Assembly: GCA_003249225.1 (NCBI GenBank)
Contig: QKJQ01000025.1
Location: 51,222-115,221 of the forward strand
Reading direction: 5' to 3'
Source of the DNA: Clostridia bacterium
GTDB taxonomy: Bacteria; Bacillota; Clostridia; Lachnospirales; Lachnospiraceae
Length of the DNA: 64,000 nucleotides
Shown: in pieces, positions 8,640 through 17,835 of the stretch
Layout of the letters: every line of letters begins with the position of its first letter
Position numbering within the stretch: the stretch's first letter is position 1
Program-made: the position numbers and the translations under genes
The notes under the pieces: model-generated
Told to the model about the DNA's origin: nothing
Database searches by the model: none
The model's input: the letters and a program-made list of their open reading frames with translations, nothing else

Positions 8640-10505
8640 ATGTCGAAATCAAAATCTTATTATAGTAAAAGTAATCAAAAAAATAACGTATCATTTAGTA
8701 AACTCGTTGAGATGTCGCCTTTACTACTAATTGCTGTGGTAATTCCATTTTTGGTAAGACTGCATTTTTATCAGACTAATATGACACAGTTTGCATGGTA
8801 TTATAAAGTGACAACTGACAGCTGGTCTGATTTCTTTTTGTATTATCGTCAATGGTTTTTTGTTGCAGTTTCATTGGTTATGGTTGTTATACTGATCTTT
8901 AAAATAATTAATGATAAGAAAAACCGTAAGATATCCATACAAATCATTCCTATTGCTATTTATGCTTTATTAGCCTTGTTATCAACATGTTTTTCAAAGT
9001 ATCCATCCTATGGTATCAGCGGAATATTTGAACAATTCGAAAATGTATTTGTTTTGCTTGGATATGCAATTATTGTATATTATGCTTTCATTGTCCTTGA
9101 GTCTGAATATGAAATAAAAGTAATTTTAATGACAATTGTTGCAAGTACATTTGTAATTAGTCTGATTGGCTTAGGACAGACTCTTGGGCATGATATATAT
9201 ACTACATCGTTTGGAAAAAGTCTTGTTATTCCTTCAAGCTATAATATTGATTATTCTTCCGATGCAGCTTCAGGGAAAACGTACCTGACCTTATATAATC
9301 CCAACTATGTGGGTGTATATGTTGCTTTATTTTTCCCTATGCTTCTGACCTTTCTGATTTTTTCAAAAAAGATTACGTACAGTTTATGGTATGCGTTGAC
9401 AGCTATTTTCCTACTGATCAGCCTTTATGGGTCAGGTTCAAAAGCTGGATTTCTGGCACTTGGAGCAGCAGTTTTGTTTTTACTGTTTTTCTTACGAAAG
9501 CCGATCTTAAAACAGTGGTTTATTATTATACCCATTTTTACTGCACTAATAGCAACCTTCCTTTTGATTGATCAGTATAAGGATGGAGAGTATCTTGACA
9601 GAATCAAAAGTGCGCTGACGATTTCAAAAGACAGTGAACGTGATATAACTTCAATGATTACAGAAGATGATGACATTGCTCTTGTAATGAATGGAAATGA
9701 ATTATACGTTACAATGAATAATACTACAACTTCAGTCGAATTTCTGGCATGGGATGCAGTAGGAGAAGCCGTTGAAGCGGAGTTCGACGCTGAAACTTCA
9801 ATATTCACGATAACAGATGCAAGATTTTCAGGTATCGTATTAAAGCCGGTCATGTATGAAGAGGTATTAAGTCTTGGTCTCACCTATCAGGGAAAGACAT
9901 GGTATTTTACGAAGAACAATAGTGAGGATCCGGGAATATATTATTATTGGACGGAAAAGGGCAAGCTTGATCACATGATCATGGCTGACTCAGCAGTGTT
10001 TACAGACTATACGAATATATTTTCCGGACGTGGTTATATATGGTCAAGAACGATTCCACTGTTAAAGAACAACATTATACTGGGATCGGGTGCAGATACC
10101 TTCTCCATTGAGTTTCCACAGCAGGATTACCTTATGCTGTATTATGAGGGATATTCCGCTCAATTAATGTCCAAACCACATTGTATGTACTTACAGATAG
10201 CTGTTCAGACGGGTGTTCTTTCGCTGATTGCACTTTTGACTTTCTATGGTATATATTTTATTACAAGCATAAAATTATATGTAAAACAAAAATTTGATAC
10301 ATTTTTATCTCAGGCTGGAGTTGGAATTTTCTTGGGGACAATTGGTTATATGGTGGCTGGTATTACGAATGACTCGAGTATGGCCACATCTCCGTTGTTC
10401 TGGCTGATGATCTCACTTGGAATTGCGATTAATGCAATTCTTATAAAACAACAGATGAATAATGGTATTGAAGCAGTAAAGAAGGGTAACAGTAAAGGGA
10501 AGTAA
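8640..10505 (+). CDS. O-antigen ligase / O-oligosaccharyltransferase-like membrane protein
   Basis: A polytopic membrane protein of 621 residues with about ten to twelve hydrophobic segments, resembling the Wzy/WaaL family, which polymerises glycans or moves them from a lipid carrier to an acceptor. A FSGRGYIW segment followed by GSGADTFSIEFPQ and a KPHCMYLQIAVQTG motif (the His is typical) precedes the last membrane segments. Between two membrane spans sits an unusually large, probably external, beta-rich insert of about 140 residues (about 320-465). A TTG at 8622 would extend the frame upstream, but it overlaps the GGAGG site; ATG 8640 with that site 11 bases upstream is preferred. It directly follows two Thr/Ser-rich surface proteins, suggesting them as acceptors. 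Polymerase for a surface polysaccharide is the alternative. Confidence 0.7.
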   Translation: MSKSKSYYSKSNQKNNVSFSKLVEMSPLLLIAVVIPFLVRLHFYQTNMTQFAWYYKVTTDSWSDFFLYYRQWFFVAVSLVMVVILIFKIINDKKNRKISIQIIPIAIYALLALLSTCFSKYPSYGISGIFEQFENVFVLLGYAIIVYYAFIVLESEYEIKVILMTIVASTFVISLIGLGQTLGHDIYTTSFGKSLVIPSSYNIDYSSDAASGKTYLTLYNPNYVGVYVALFFPMLLTFLIFSKKITYSLWYALTAIFLLISLYGSGSKAGFLALGAAVLFLLFFLRKPILKQWFIIIPIFTALIATFLLIDQYKDGEYLDRIKSALTISKDSERDITSMITEDDDIALVMNGNELYVTMNNTTTSVEFLAWDAVGEAVEAEFDAETSIFTITDARFSGIVLKPVMYEEVLSLGLTYQGKTWYFTKNNSEDPGIYYYWTEKGKLDHMIMADSAVFTDYTNIFSGRGYIWSRTIPLLKNNIILGSGADTFSIEFPQQDYLMLYYEGYSAQLMSKPHCMYLQIAVQTGVLSLIALLTFYGIYFITSIKLYVKQKFDTFLSQAGVGIFLGTIGYMVAGITNDSSMATSPLFWLMISLGIAINAILIKQQMNNGIEAVKKGNSKGK

Positions 10506-10735
10506 TAGCAAAGAGAAGTAAAAACGAAGAGCTATAACAAAGAGTAAAAATGAACACCAACAAAAAATATCGACAGAGCAATAACAAAGAGTAAAAGTGA
10601 GTACCAACAAAGAGGATCGACAGAGCAATAGTAAAGAGTAAAATGAACACCAACAATGAATATCGACAGAACAATAACAAAAAGTAAAAAAGTGCCAACA
10701 AAAAGTATCGACTTAGAGTAATAATAAAGTATGGT
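10490..10735 (+). repeat. Degenerate tandem repeat covering the stop codon and 3' region
   Basis: About four 46-47-base units begin at 10534, 10581, 10628 and 10674, each starting ATAACAAAGAGTAAAA or close to it and containing CACCAACAA and ATCGACAGAGCA. Ahead of them is a shorter 16-base series (AACAGTAAAGGGAAGT then AATAGCAAAGAGAAGT) that begins inside the last codons of the ligase-like gene. It fills most of the 349-base gap to the next gene. No coding content is apparent. Confidence 0.8.
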
Positions 10736-10854
10736 AGTATCAAACGAAAGGCAGATTACAGAACTATGGTTAGATTTGTCTGAATGTTTGAAGAGTAATA
10801 AAGATTTTCTACAGGATATAGGACATGAAATGAAGCATCAGAAAGGAGAAACAT

Positions 10855-11964
10855 ATGGAGACAAGACCTTATGTATCATGGGAACTGATTGGTGATTTTA
10901 TGACTTCGGTATTTTGTAAACTGGGTGTGCCCGAGGAGGATGCAAGGCTCTGTGCGGATGTGCTGATGGAAAGTGACAGACGTGGGATTGAAAGTCATGG
11001 CTGTAACAGATTCAAACCGATTTATATCGATCGAATCCGTGATGGAGTTCAAAATCCTGTAACAGAGTTCGAAGTAATTCGGGAGACTCCAACGACAGCT
11101 GTAATAGACGGACATGACGGAATGGGAATGGTTATTGGTCATAAAGCCATGCAGATGGCGATTGACAAAGCAAAGATTTATGGAATGGGCATGACAGCAG
11201 TCAGAAACTCAACACATTATGGTATTGCCGGGTATTATGCAACAATGGCTACCAAAGCAGGCATGATCGGGATGACGGGAACCAATGCACGACCTTCCAT
11301 TGCCCCAACCTTTGGCGTTGAGAATATGCTTGGAACGAATCCATTGACCGTCGGATTCCCAACAGATGAGGAATTTCCATTTGTACTAGACTGCGCTACA
11401 AGTATTACACAGCGCGGCAGAATAGAGTATTACGCAAGAGCTGGAAAAGACACACCATCTGGCATGGTTATTGGAAGAGATGGAAAGCCAAAGACAGACT
11501 CTGTACAGATTTTAAAAGATCTGTCAAGCGGTGATGCCGCACTGGCTCCGCTTGGTGGTATTGGTGAGGAACTAGCCGGTTACAAAGGCTATGGATATGC
11601 AACTGTTGTTGAGATCTTATCAGCAGCTCTTCAGGCAGGTAATTTCTTAAAGATGCTTGGCGGGTTGAATGAAAAACATGAAAAGGTCCCATATCATCTT
11701 GGACATTTCTTTATCGCTATTGATACAGAAGCGTTTCTTGGGCTTGACAGCTTCAAGAAAACGACCGGGGATATTCTGCGTGCTCTCCGTGCTTCAGAGA
11801 AAGCACCGGGAGAAGACAGAATCTATACCGCAGGAGAAAAAGAGTATCTTACCTGGCTGGAAAGAAAAGATAAAGGGGTACCGGTAGGGGAAGCCGTTCA
11901 GAAAGAATTCATTAAACTTCGTGATGAGATGGAACTGCCCTATACTTTTGAATTTGAAAAATGA
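10855..11964 (+). CDS. Ldh/malate-type NAD(P)-dependent dehydrogenase (YiaK/AllD family)
   Basis: A 369-residue oxidoreductase of the second malate/lactate dehydrogenase family, which reduces 2-keto acids or ureidoglycolate-like substrates with NAD(P)H. The N-terminal helix bundle (VSWELIGDFMTSVFCKLGV, then DRRGIESHG), the central NSTHYGIAGYYA with the conserved His, and GTNPLTVGFPT are family hallmarks. The substrate cannot be told. An AAAGGAG site precedes ATG 10855. The next gene, 94 bases on, is an amidohydrolase, so the two may act on one pathway. C-terminal half: about 90 residues from GDAALAPLGG, with EELAGYKGYG, are well conserved in the family. Confidence 0.85.
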   Translation: METRPYVSWELIGDFMTSVFCKLGVPEEDARLCADVLMESDRRGIESHGCNRFKPIYIDRIRDGVQNPVTEFEVIRETPTTAVIDGHDGMGMVIGHKAMQMAIDKAKIYGMGMTAVRNSTHYGIAGYYATMATKAGMIGMTGTNARPSIAPTFGVENMLGTNPLTVGFPTDEEFPFVLDCATSITQRGRIEYYARAGKDTPSGMVIGRDGKPKTDSVQILKDLSSGDAALAPLGGIGEELAGYKGYGYATVVEILSAALQAGNFLKMLGGLNEKHEKVPYHLGHFFIAIDTEAFLGLDSFKKTTGDILRALRASEKAPGEDRIYTAGEKEYLTWLERKDKGVPVGEAVQKEFIKLRDEMELPYTFEFEK

Positions 11965-12057
11965 AAGTAACGCTTTATTGGATTGGAGACAGTTTGTCCC
12001 TACATCCATTCTATAAAATAAGTAACATCTGGTTTAAACAGAAGAAAGTGTAACAAC

Positions 12058-12837
12058 ATGATCATTGATTTTCACGCACACATATTTCCGGATAAGATAG
12101 CAGAGAAAGCATCCAAAGGAATAGAAAAGTTTTATGATATGCCAATGCGGAGTGATGGCAGAATATCCTCTTTATTGGAACAGGGAAGTCAAGCCGGGGT
12201 TGACAGATACGTTGTTCACTCAGTGGCGACCATACCTGAGCAGGTTGAAAGTATTAATCAGTTCATAAAGAATTCGGTTCAAAGTTATCCAGAGCAGCTG
12301 ATTGGGTATGCTTCAATGCATCCTGGGTATAAAGATATTGAAAAAGAACTTGAATTAGCCATAAAGGACGGATTGAAAGGTGTTAAGATACATCCTGATT
12401 TTCAGGAATTTCTTTTGGATGATGAAGCAGCGTATCCTATGTATGAATGCATCGAAGGAAGACTGCCTCTGTTGATCCATTCCGGAGATTACCGTTATGA
12501 ATACTCGAAACCGGAGCGGCTTGCACGGGTTCTTGACCGATTCCCTGAGCTGACTGTAATAGCAGCTCATTTTGGAGGCTGGTCTGTCTGGGGTGAAGCA
12601 GCGAAGATCTTGAGCGGACGAGGCGTTTATGTTGATACATCAAGCTCCCTATATGCTTTATCTCCAGAAGAAGCACGCAAGATCATTGATGTGTATGGCG
12701 TGGATCATGTATTGTTCGGCACTGACTTTCCAATGTGGACAGCCAAAGATGAACTGGCTATGCTGGATAAGATAACGATGACACCAGAAGAGAGAGATAT
12801 GATACTTAGTAAAAATGCATTGAAACTGCTGACATAA
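12058..12837 (+). CDS. Amidohydrolase-family metal-dependent hydrolase
   Basis: A 259-residue TIM-barrel enzyme of the amidohydrolase 2 type (aminocarboxymuconate decarboxylase-like). The metal motif DFHAHIF is at residues 3-9. A further lysine/histidine segment GVKIHPDFQ is at about 108, HSGDYRY at about 141, the metal His in IAAHFGG at about 170, and the catalytic Asp in LFGTDFPMW at about 220. The reaction may be hydrolysis or decarboxylation; the substrate is unknown. It follows the Ldh-type dehydrogenase on the same strand. A terminator closes the pair. Confidence 0.85.
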   Translation: MIIDFHAHIFPDKIAEKASKGIEKFYDMPMRSDGRISSLLEQGSQAGVDRYVVHSVATIPEQVESINQFIKNSVQSYPEQLIGYASMHPGYKDIEKELELAIKDGLKGVKIHPDFQEFLLDDEAAYPMYECIEGRLPLLIHSGDYRYEYSKPERLARVLDRFPELTVIAAHFGGWSVWGEAAKILSGRGVYVDTSSSLYALSPEEARKIIDVYGVDHVLFGTDFPMWTAKDELAMLDKITMTPEERDMILSKNALKLLT

Positions 12838-12896
12838 CTGCATACAAAGGCGAATCTCGTGCAGGATTTGTTTGGTAAAATATGCGTGGGATAAAA

Positions 12897-12931
12897 AGAA
12901 AGGAACCTTCTTGCTTTGAGGGTTCCTTTTA
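12897..12931. terminator. Bidirectional terminator between convergent genes
   Basis: A stem AAAGGAACC/GGTTCCTTT with A-rich and T-rich flanks serves the amidohydrolase gene from the left and the Panacea-domain gene from the right. It touches the stop codon of the latter. Confidence 0.75.
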
Positions 12932-13726
12932 ATCATTTTTTCTGGAATTTGTAATTTCTTTTAATCGCTGATTGAAATAAGAATTAATTTCCGCAGGTTT
13001 TGTAACGTTATACTTCTTAGAAATTGTTATAAAATACTGCCGGAGTGCTTCCTTTGAGATATACTTCTGTGCGGGAGAGGTTCGGCTTTTATATAGGAAA
13101 GAGCGTTCTCTTGTTGTAATGATACGAATTGCTTCCGGTCCATACCAGTCAAGGGCATTGTAGATACTGTCTATTACAGTCCTGTCATCTTCTGAAATCG
13201 AATTTTTGGGCAGTTCAATAATCCTTGTGCCATTCTGACGCATGCTGTTATATACATCGGGATATGGCATTAAAACCTTCGACACCATAAATTCTTCTGA
13301 GAATAATTCACGGTCATGTATGGCAAGAGAAAATGCCTGCGAATAATACAGGATGGCCTGGACACGTTTTGCAGAGATATCCCCTCCGGAACGGTTGATT
13401 ACATATTGTGCGGCAGCCAGGATGCGGGAGCTGGTCATCTTGGCAGAAAGACTCGCAAGACTTTTTTTATAGGCGACATCTGTTAGTTTATCGGCATTAG
13501 CGGAAAGAATTTTATAATAATAGGCGGGATCGGCTGCTATGCGCCGTAACTTATCCGAGTACTCAGGAGTCGGTGTATCTCCTTTTAAATATCTCATTAT
13601 TGTTGTTTCACCCCAACCGAGTACTTTGGCAAGTGGTTTTCTTCCAATCTTATATTCTTCAAGGAGAGCCAGAATTTCTTCGCTTGTTATTAAGGATATT
13701 GAGCTATCTATGATTTCTTTTTTCAT
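12929..13726 (-). CDS. HTH plus Panacea (SocA/DUF4065-like) domain protein, orphan antitoxin-like
   Basis: A 265-residue cytoplasmic protein. The N-terminal part (about 12-65) is a helix-turn-helix with KPLAKVLGWGETTIMRYLKG, which resembles MqsA/XRE-type antitoxin folds. The C-terminal part (about 120-200) matches the Panacea/SocA layout: VQAILYYSQAFSLA, then a block with EEFMVSKVLMPYPDVYNSMR. Panacea domains are known as antitoxin domains that neutralise varied toxins. No small toxin gene lies beside it: the neighbours are a transporter and, convergently, an amidohydrolase. ATG 13726 is preferred over ATG 13732 because the AAGGAG site abuts the latter. It could instead be a phage-derived or adaptor-like regulator. 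Confidence 0.65.
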   Translation of the reverse strand: MKKEIIDSSISLITSEEILALLEEYKIGRKPLAKVLGWGETTIMRYLKGDTPTPEYSDKLRRIAADPAYYYKILSANADKLTDVAYKKSLASLSAKMTSSRILAAAQYVINRSGGDISAKRVQAILYYSQAFSLAIHDRELFSEEFMVSKVLMPYPDVYNSMRQNGTRIIELPKNSISEDDRTVIDSIYNALDWYGPEAIRIITTRERSFLYKSRTSPAQKYISKEALRQYFITISKKYNVTKPAEINSYFNQRLKEITNSRKND

Positions 13727-13923
13727 GAGCATCTCCTTCCGGAATTAATGTTACATTATCACACTATACTAGTTATTGGGAAGCCTTACTTTATCTGCAA
13801 TAAATGTACTGCCATTTCGTAACGTTCATTTTTGCAGTGCAGATGTTTCTGGTTGGCAATTGTATTGCGGTGAAGGTTTGTAATAAATTACTGGTTATTG
13901 GCATTTTGTCATTTTGTCAGATA

Positions 13924-15048
13924 TCAGAACTTTCGGTACTCATTGATGGCTGTTGCAATAATCTTAAACCCTCGAATCAATCGATCAAATGCACCGACGT
14001 TATAGAAGCTGATTAGGATCATTCCAACCGGAATTCCTATGATCATACCAAGAACACCTTTTAACTGGAAACCTATAAACATAAATACCAGAGTTGCCAT
14101 GGGAGAGATTCCAATGCTGTCACCAACCATCTTTGGCTGCAGCAGTTGTTTGACGAGTTGACAGGCTACATACAGTACAACTAATAGAGAGGCATTTAGA
14201 TATTCGCCGGTTATAAGACATACAATTGTCCATGGCCATAGTATGGCACCGGTACCGAATATGGGCAGAAAATCGAGTACTGCAGTACCTAAAGCAATCA
14301 GGAAAGAATACTTAACATGCATGATTTTAAAGACAATATACATAATAACGATCAGGACCAGCATGATCTTGAATTGTGCTTTAAAATATCCTCCGACGGC
14401 GGTCTTAATATTGTCTGTAATCATAAGATAACCATCCTGGATGGATTTTGGTACATGCTTGTGGATGAAAGTTACGTGCTTATTCCTGTCAGCGATTAAA
14501 AAATAGGAAGCCAGAATGGTAATGATGATCATTACAATGGCATTGCCAAAGCGACCAAGAAAACCGCCAGCTTCAGAAAGAAAAGATGGCGTAATGCTTA
14601 CATTTACAGCATCGAGCAAAGCAGTCTGGAGATTTTCACTAAGATTATTAAAATAATTTTGGACATCGACTGGAAGAATATCAGTAACTCCTTTCAGAGA
14701 AACACCTAAATTATCAAGGAAATTTGTCAAAGTATTGATAATATCAGTTCTCTGCTCAAATAAATCCCGTCCCATGCGATAAAGAGCATATACAATCAGG
14801 ATCATAAATCCAATGATCAGAGCAATCGCCAGAACAATAATGATAGCGGAACTATGCTTTCTGAGGATCTTGACTTTTCGTTCCAAAAAACTGATCATAG
14901 GATTCGCCAAAGCCGAAATAATAATAGCAATAACAAAAGGCATGAAAAAGACCAGAACTTTTGGCAATGCAAAAATAATCAACAGCAAAAGAATGATGCA
15001 GAGCAGGGTATTGACTAGAATTCGTAAATAAATATTTTTTTCGTGCAT
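13924..15048 (-). CDS. AI-2E family transporter-like permease
   Basis: A 374-residue membrane protein of the AI-2E/PerM/YtvI family with an N-terminal pair of hydrophobic segments, a periplasmic-type helical loop (about 90-160), and a C-terminal membrane bundle. The family segment LDFLPIFGTGAILWPW is at about 270 and GDSIGISPMATLVFMFIG at about 325. Members export small molecules or ions; the substrate is unknown. ATG 15048 with a GAGG site fits better than the upstream GTG at 15066. It sits alone on the minus strand, divergent from typA. Confidence 0.85.
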   Translation of the reverse strand: MHEKNIYLRILVNTLLCIILLLLIIFALPKVLVFFMPFVIAIIISALANPMISFLERKVKILRKHSSAIIIVLAIALIIGFMILIVYALYRMGRDLFEQRTDIINTLTNFLDNLGVSLKGVTDILPVDVQNYFNNLSENLQTALLDAVNVSITPSFLSEAGGFLGRFGNAIVMIIITILASYFLIADRNKHVTFIHKHVPKSIQDGYLMITDNIKTAVGGYFKAQFKIMLVLIVIMYIVFKIMHVKYSFLIALGTAVLDFLPIFGTGAILWPWTIVCLITGEYLNASLLVVLYVACQLVKQLLQPKMVGDSIGISPMATLVFMFIGFQLKGVLGMIIGIPVGMILISFYNVGAFDRLIRGFKIIATAINEYRKF

Positions 15049-15328
15049 AAAATTTACCTCGACCAATCATTTTGATAAGAAACTGCAGCCACGAAGAGGC
15101 AGCAACAAGAATAGTCAATTCACAAAATATGATTTCATACTACAAATATGTTCGATACTATGAAAATATGGTTTCAATTAATACTATTATAATACAGAAA
15201 GAACTGCGCAACAATAGGAAATTATGATGTGAAGGCTAAATTTTATTGTGGTTCTGACCTACATCATAGGAAAAACAGCTGGTTCCATGTGAAAAAGGCC
15301 AAAAAAAACAAGGCATCACAAAAATAAC

Positions 15329-15356
15329 TTGCGAAACGAAGCAGATATGGTACAAT
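15329..15356 (+). promoter_or_regulatory. Possible typA promoter in the divergent gap
   Basis: TTGCGA, 16 bases, TACAAT. The gap 15049-15556 separates divergent genes and is A/T-rich; a TATTATAATA stretch near 15185-15195 may serve the minus-strand permease. A short ORF extension reads from 15458 into typA but has no ribosome site. No RNA motif was recognised. Confidence 0.4.
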
Positions 15357-15556
15357 AGGTAAGGTTTCAAATGGTTTGTTTTTCATTAATATGTATTTCA
15401 AACAGTTTGAAGTGTACGCCTTTACAGGCTTAATCATATAATAAATGGATATTCAGGATGAATCAGAATGGTTCATTTGATAATTCAACCGATGTTATTT
15501 GGATATCTATGGATAAAATTTGTATTGCCGCGACTGGCAGAATGAGAGGTAAAATT

Positions 15557-17377
15557 ATGAAACGGGAAGATATAAGGAACATTGCAATCATTGCACACGT
15601 TGACCATGGAAAGACAACGCTTGTTGATGAACTGCTCAAACAAAGTGGTGTATTCCGCAGCAACCAGGTCGTAGAAGAACGTGTCATGGATTCCAATGAT
15701 ATTGAACGTGAACGTGGAATTACGATTCTGTCAAAGAACACAGCGGTAACTTACAAGAATGTTAAAATAAATATTATCGATACACCAGGTCATGCTGATT
15801 TTGGTGGAGAAGTGGAACGAGTTCTGAAGATGGTGAACGGCGTGGTTCTTGTTGTTGATGCATTTGAAGGTGCAATGCCACAAACAAAGTTCGTTTTGAA
15901 AAAAGCGCTTGAATTAAGTCTTCCGGTCATTGTATGTATCAATAAGATCGACCGTCCGGAAGCTAGACCGAATGAAGTTATTGATGAGGTCCTTGATCTC
16001 TTTATTGAGCTTGATGCAAGTGAAGACCAGCTTGATTGTCCTTTTGTATTTGCTTCGGCAAAATCAGGAGTTGCCATTCTTGAATTAACCGACACACCGG
16101 AAAGCATGGTGCCGCTGTTTGAGACAATTCTTGAATACATTCCTGCACCGGAAGGCGACCCGGAGGCTAACACCCAGGTATTGATCAGTACGATCGATTA
16201 CAATGAATATGTCGGAAGAATTGGTGTAGGTAAGGTTGACAATGGTTCTGTAAAGGTAAATCAGGATGTCGTTATCGTTAATGCACATAAGAAAGATTTG
16301 TTCAGAAAAGTTAAAATCAACAAGCTGTATGAATTTGAAGGTCTTAAAAAGGTTGAAGTCACAGAGGCTGGTGTTGGCTCGATTGTAGCAATTTCCGGTA
16401 TCGCAGATATTCATATTGGTGATACGCTTTGCGCTCCTGAAAATCCTGTGGCGATTCCGTTCCAGAAGATTTCAGATCCTACCATTGCTATGCAGTTTAT
16501 TGTAAATGACAGTCCGCTTGCAGGACAGGAGGGGAAATTCGTAACCTCCAGACATATCCGCGAACGATTATTCAGAGAGTTGAATACAGATGTCAGTTTA
16601 CGAGTGGAAGAGACAGACTCCGCAGATGCTTTCAAGGTATCGGGCCGTGGAGAGCTTCATCTTTCTGTTTTAATTGAAAACATGAGAAGAGAAGGGTATG
16701 AATTTGCAGTAAGCAAGGCAGAAGTTCTCTATAAGACTGGAGATAGCGGTGAGAAGCTTGAGCCAATGGAAAAGGCAGTGATCGATGTTCCGGAAGAATA
16801 TACCGGTGTTGTTATAGAAAAGCTCAGTACAAGAAAAGGCGAGCTTCTTAATATGTCAAATGCGAGCGGCGGCTACAGCAGGCTGGAGTTTCTGATTCCG
16901 TCACGTGGATTGATTGGATACCGTGGTGAATTCTTAACAGATACCAAAGGAAATGGTATCATCAACACACTTTTTGAAGGCTATGGTCCTTATAAAGGTG
17001 ATATTGCCTACCGTCAGCAGGGAAGCCTTATTGCTTTTGAAAATGGCGAAGCCGTTACCTATGGATTGTTCAATGCACAGGAACGTGGTGTTCTGTTCAT
17101 CAGCGCAGGTGAAAAGGTCTATGCCGGCATGATCGTTGGTCAGAATGCAAGAGGAGAAGACATTGAGGTAAATGTCTGCAAGAGAAAACAGATGACAAAT
17201 ACCAGGTCATCAAGTGCAGATGATGCACTTCGTCTGTCACCGCCCAGAGTTCTAAGTCTGGAGCAGGCCCTTGATTATATAGATACGAACGAATATCTTG
17301 AGGTCACACCAAAGAGTCTTCGTATCCGTAAAAAGATTCTTGATCATCAGGCAAGAAAGAGAGCTGAAAGAAAGTAA
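15557..17377 (+). CDS. typA: TypA/BipA ribosome-associated GTPase
   Basis: A 606-residue translational GTPase of the EF-G type that helps ribosome assembly and stress adaptation. G1 is AHVDHGKTT (about 11-19), the switch I region is [15 protein letters not shown]3 is [11 protein letters not shown], and G4 is NKIDRPEA. Domain 2 barrel, the domain III/V folds ([18 protein letters not shown]) and a TypA-specific C-terminal region ending in [12 protein letters not shown] follow. ATG 15557 after AGAGGT is chosen because it gives [18 protein letters not shown]; the in-frame ATG at 15458 would add 33 residues foreign to the family. Confidence 0.95.
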   Translation: MKREDIRNIAIIAHVDHGKTTLVDELLKQSGVFRSNQVVEERVMDSNDIERERGITILSKNTAVTYKNVKINIIDTPGHADFGGEVERVLKMVNGVVLVVDAFEGAMPQTKFVLKKALELSLPVIVCINKIDRPEARPNEVIDEVLDLFIELDASEDQLDCPFVFASAKSGVAILELTDTPESMVPLFETILEYIPAPEGDPEANTQVLISTIDYNEYVGRIGVGKVDNGSVKVNQDVVIVNAHKKDLFRKVKINKLYEFEGLKKVEVTEAGVGSIVAISGIADIHIGDTLCAPENPVAIPFQKISDPTIAMQFIVNDSPLAGQEGKFVTSRHIRERLFRELNTDVSLRVEETDSADAFKVSGRGELHLSVLIENMRREGYEFAVSKAEVLYKTGDSGEKLEPMEKAVIDVPEEYTGVVIEKLSTRKGELLNMSNASGGYSRLEFLIPSRGLIGYRGEFLTDTKGNGIINTLFEGYGPYKGDIAYRQQGSLIAFENGEAVTYGLFNAQERGVLFISAGEKVYAGMIVGQNARGEDIEVNVCKRKQMTNTRSSSADDALRLSPPRVLSLEQALDYIDTNEYLEVTPKSLRIRKKILDHQARKRAERK

Positions 17378-17444
17378 AAGGCTGACAAAACGTCTTTTGA
17401 CTTAGAAGAATTCCGGTATTTCGAAAGAAAGTTATGTTTTTTGG

Positions 17445-17473
17445 TTGACAAGGCATGACAGAGATGGTATAGT
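17445..17473 (+). promoter_or_regulatory. Sigma-A promoter of the dapA leader
   Basis: TTGACA, 17 bases, TATAGT. It lies about 25 bases ahead of the lysine riboswitch. Confidence 0.8.
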
Positions 17474-17494
17474 GAACACACTATAAAAACAAAT

Positions 17495-17670
17495 TATGGT
17501 AGAGGCGCATTGATTATTAGTAAACTGCAGGATAGTTCAGGCTAGATGACTGCAGTGAAAGGATGAGATGCCGAAGTCTGTACATATCCTGAGTATTTAC
17601 AGGCTGGGCACATGGTTAAGAGCTGTGTGACTGTCATCAAGAAATTGGTGGAGAGCTACTAAAGAATATT
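17495..17670 (+). ncRNA. Lysine riboswitch (L-box)
   Basis: The core elements of the lysine aptamer are visible in order: GGTAGAGGCGC, the AGTA segment, AGGATGAGATGCCGAAGT, GGCTGGGCAC, GACTGTCA and TGGAGAGCTAC. The placement between a strong promoter and a terminator ahead of dapA fits transcription attenuation by lysine. Ends are approximate. It explains most of the gap 17378-17835. Confidence 0.9.
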
Positions 17671-17726
17671 TGATTGCGGTATTTTTGCGTGCTGTTTAGG
17701 CAATGCATGTTCCGGGATTGTTCTTT

Positions 17727-17753
17727 AGGTCGACACCATGTCGGCTTTTTTTT
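17727..17753 (+). terminator. Riboswitch expression-platform terminator
   Basis: A 9-bp stem AGGTCGACA/TGTCGGCTT (with wobbles) around CCA, followed by eight T. It should form when lysine is bound, stopping transcription before dapA. Confidence 0.8.
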
Positions 17754-17835
17754 ATTTAGGACAACAAAAGCAGAATAGGAAAGGAAAAGATGAACATTTC
17801 TGCATTTGCTGCACATTTTAACGGAGGATATGGAT

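Noticed and set aside
15458..15556. Upstream ATG extension of typA
   Set aside because: No ribosome site, and the added 33 residues do not belong to the TypA family, while ATG 15557 has a good site.
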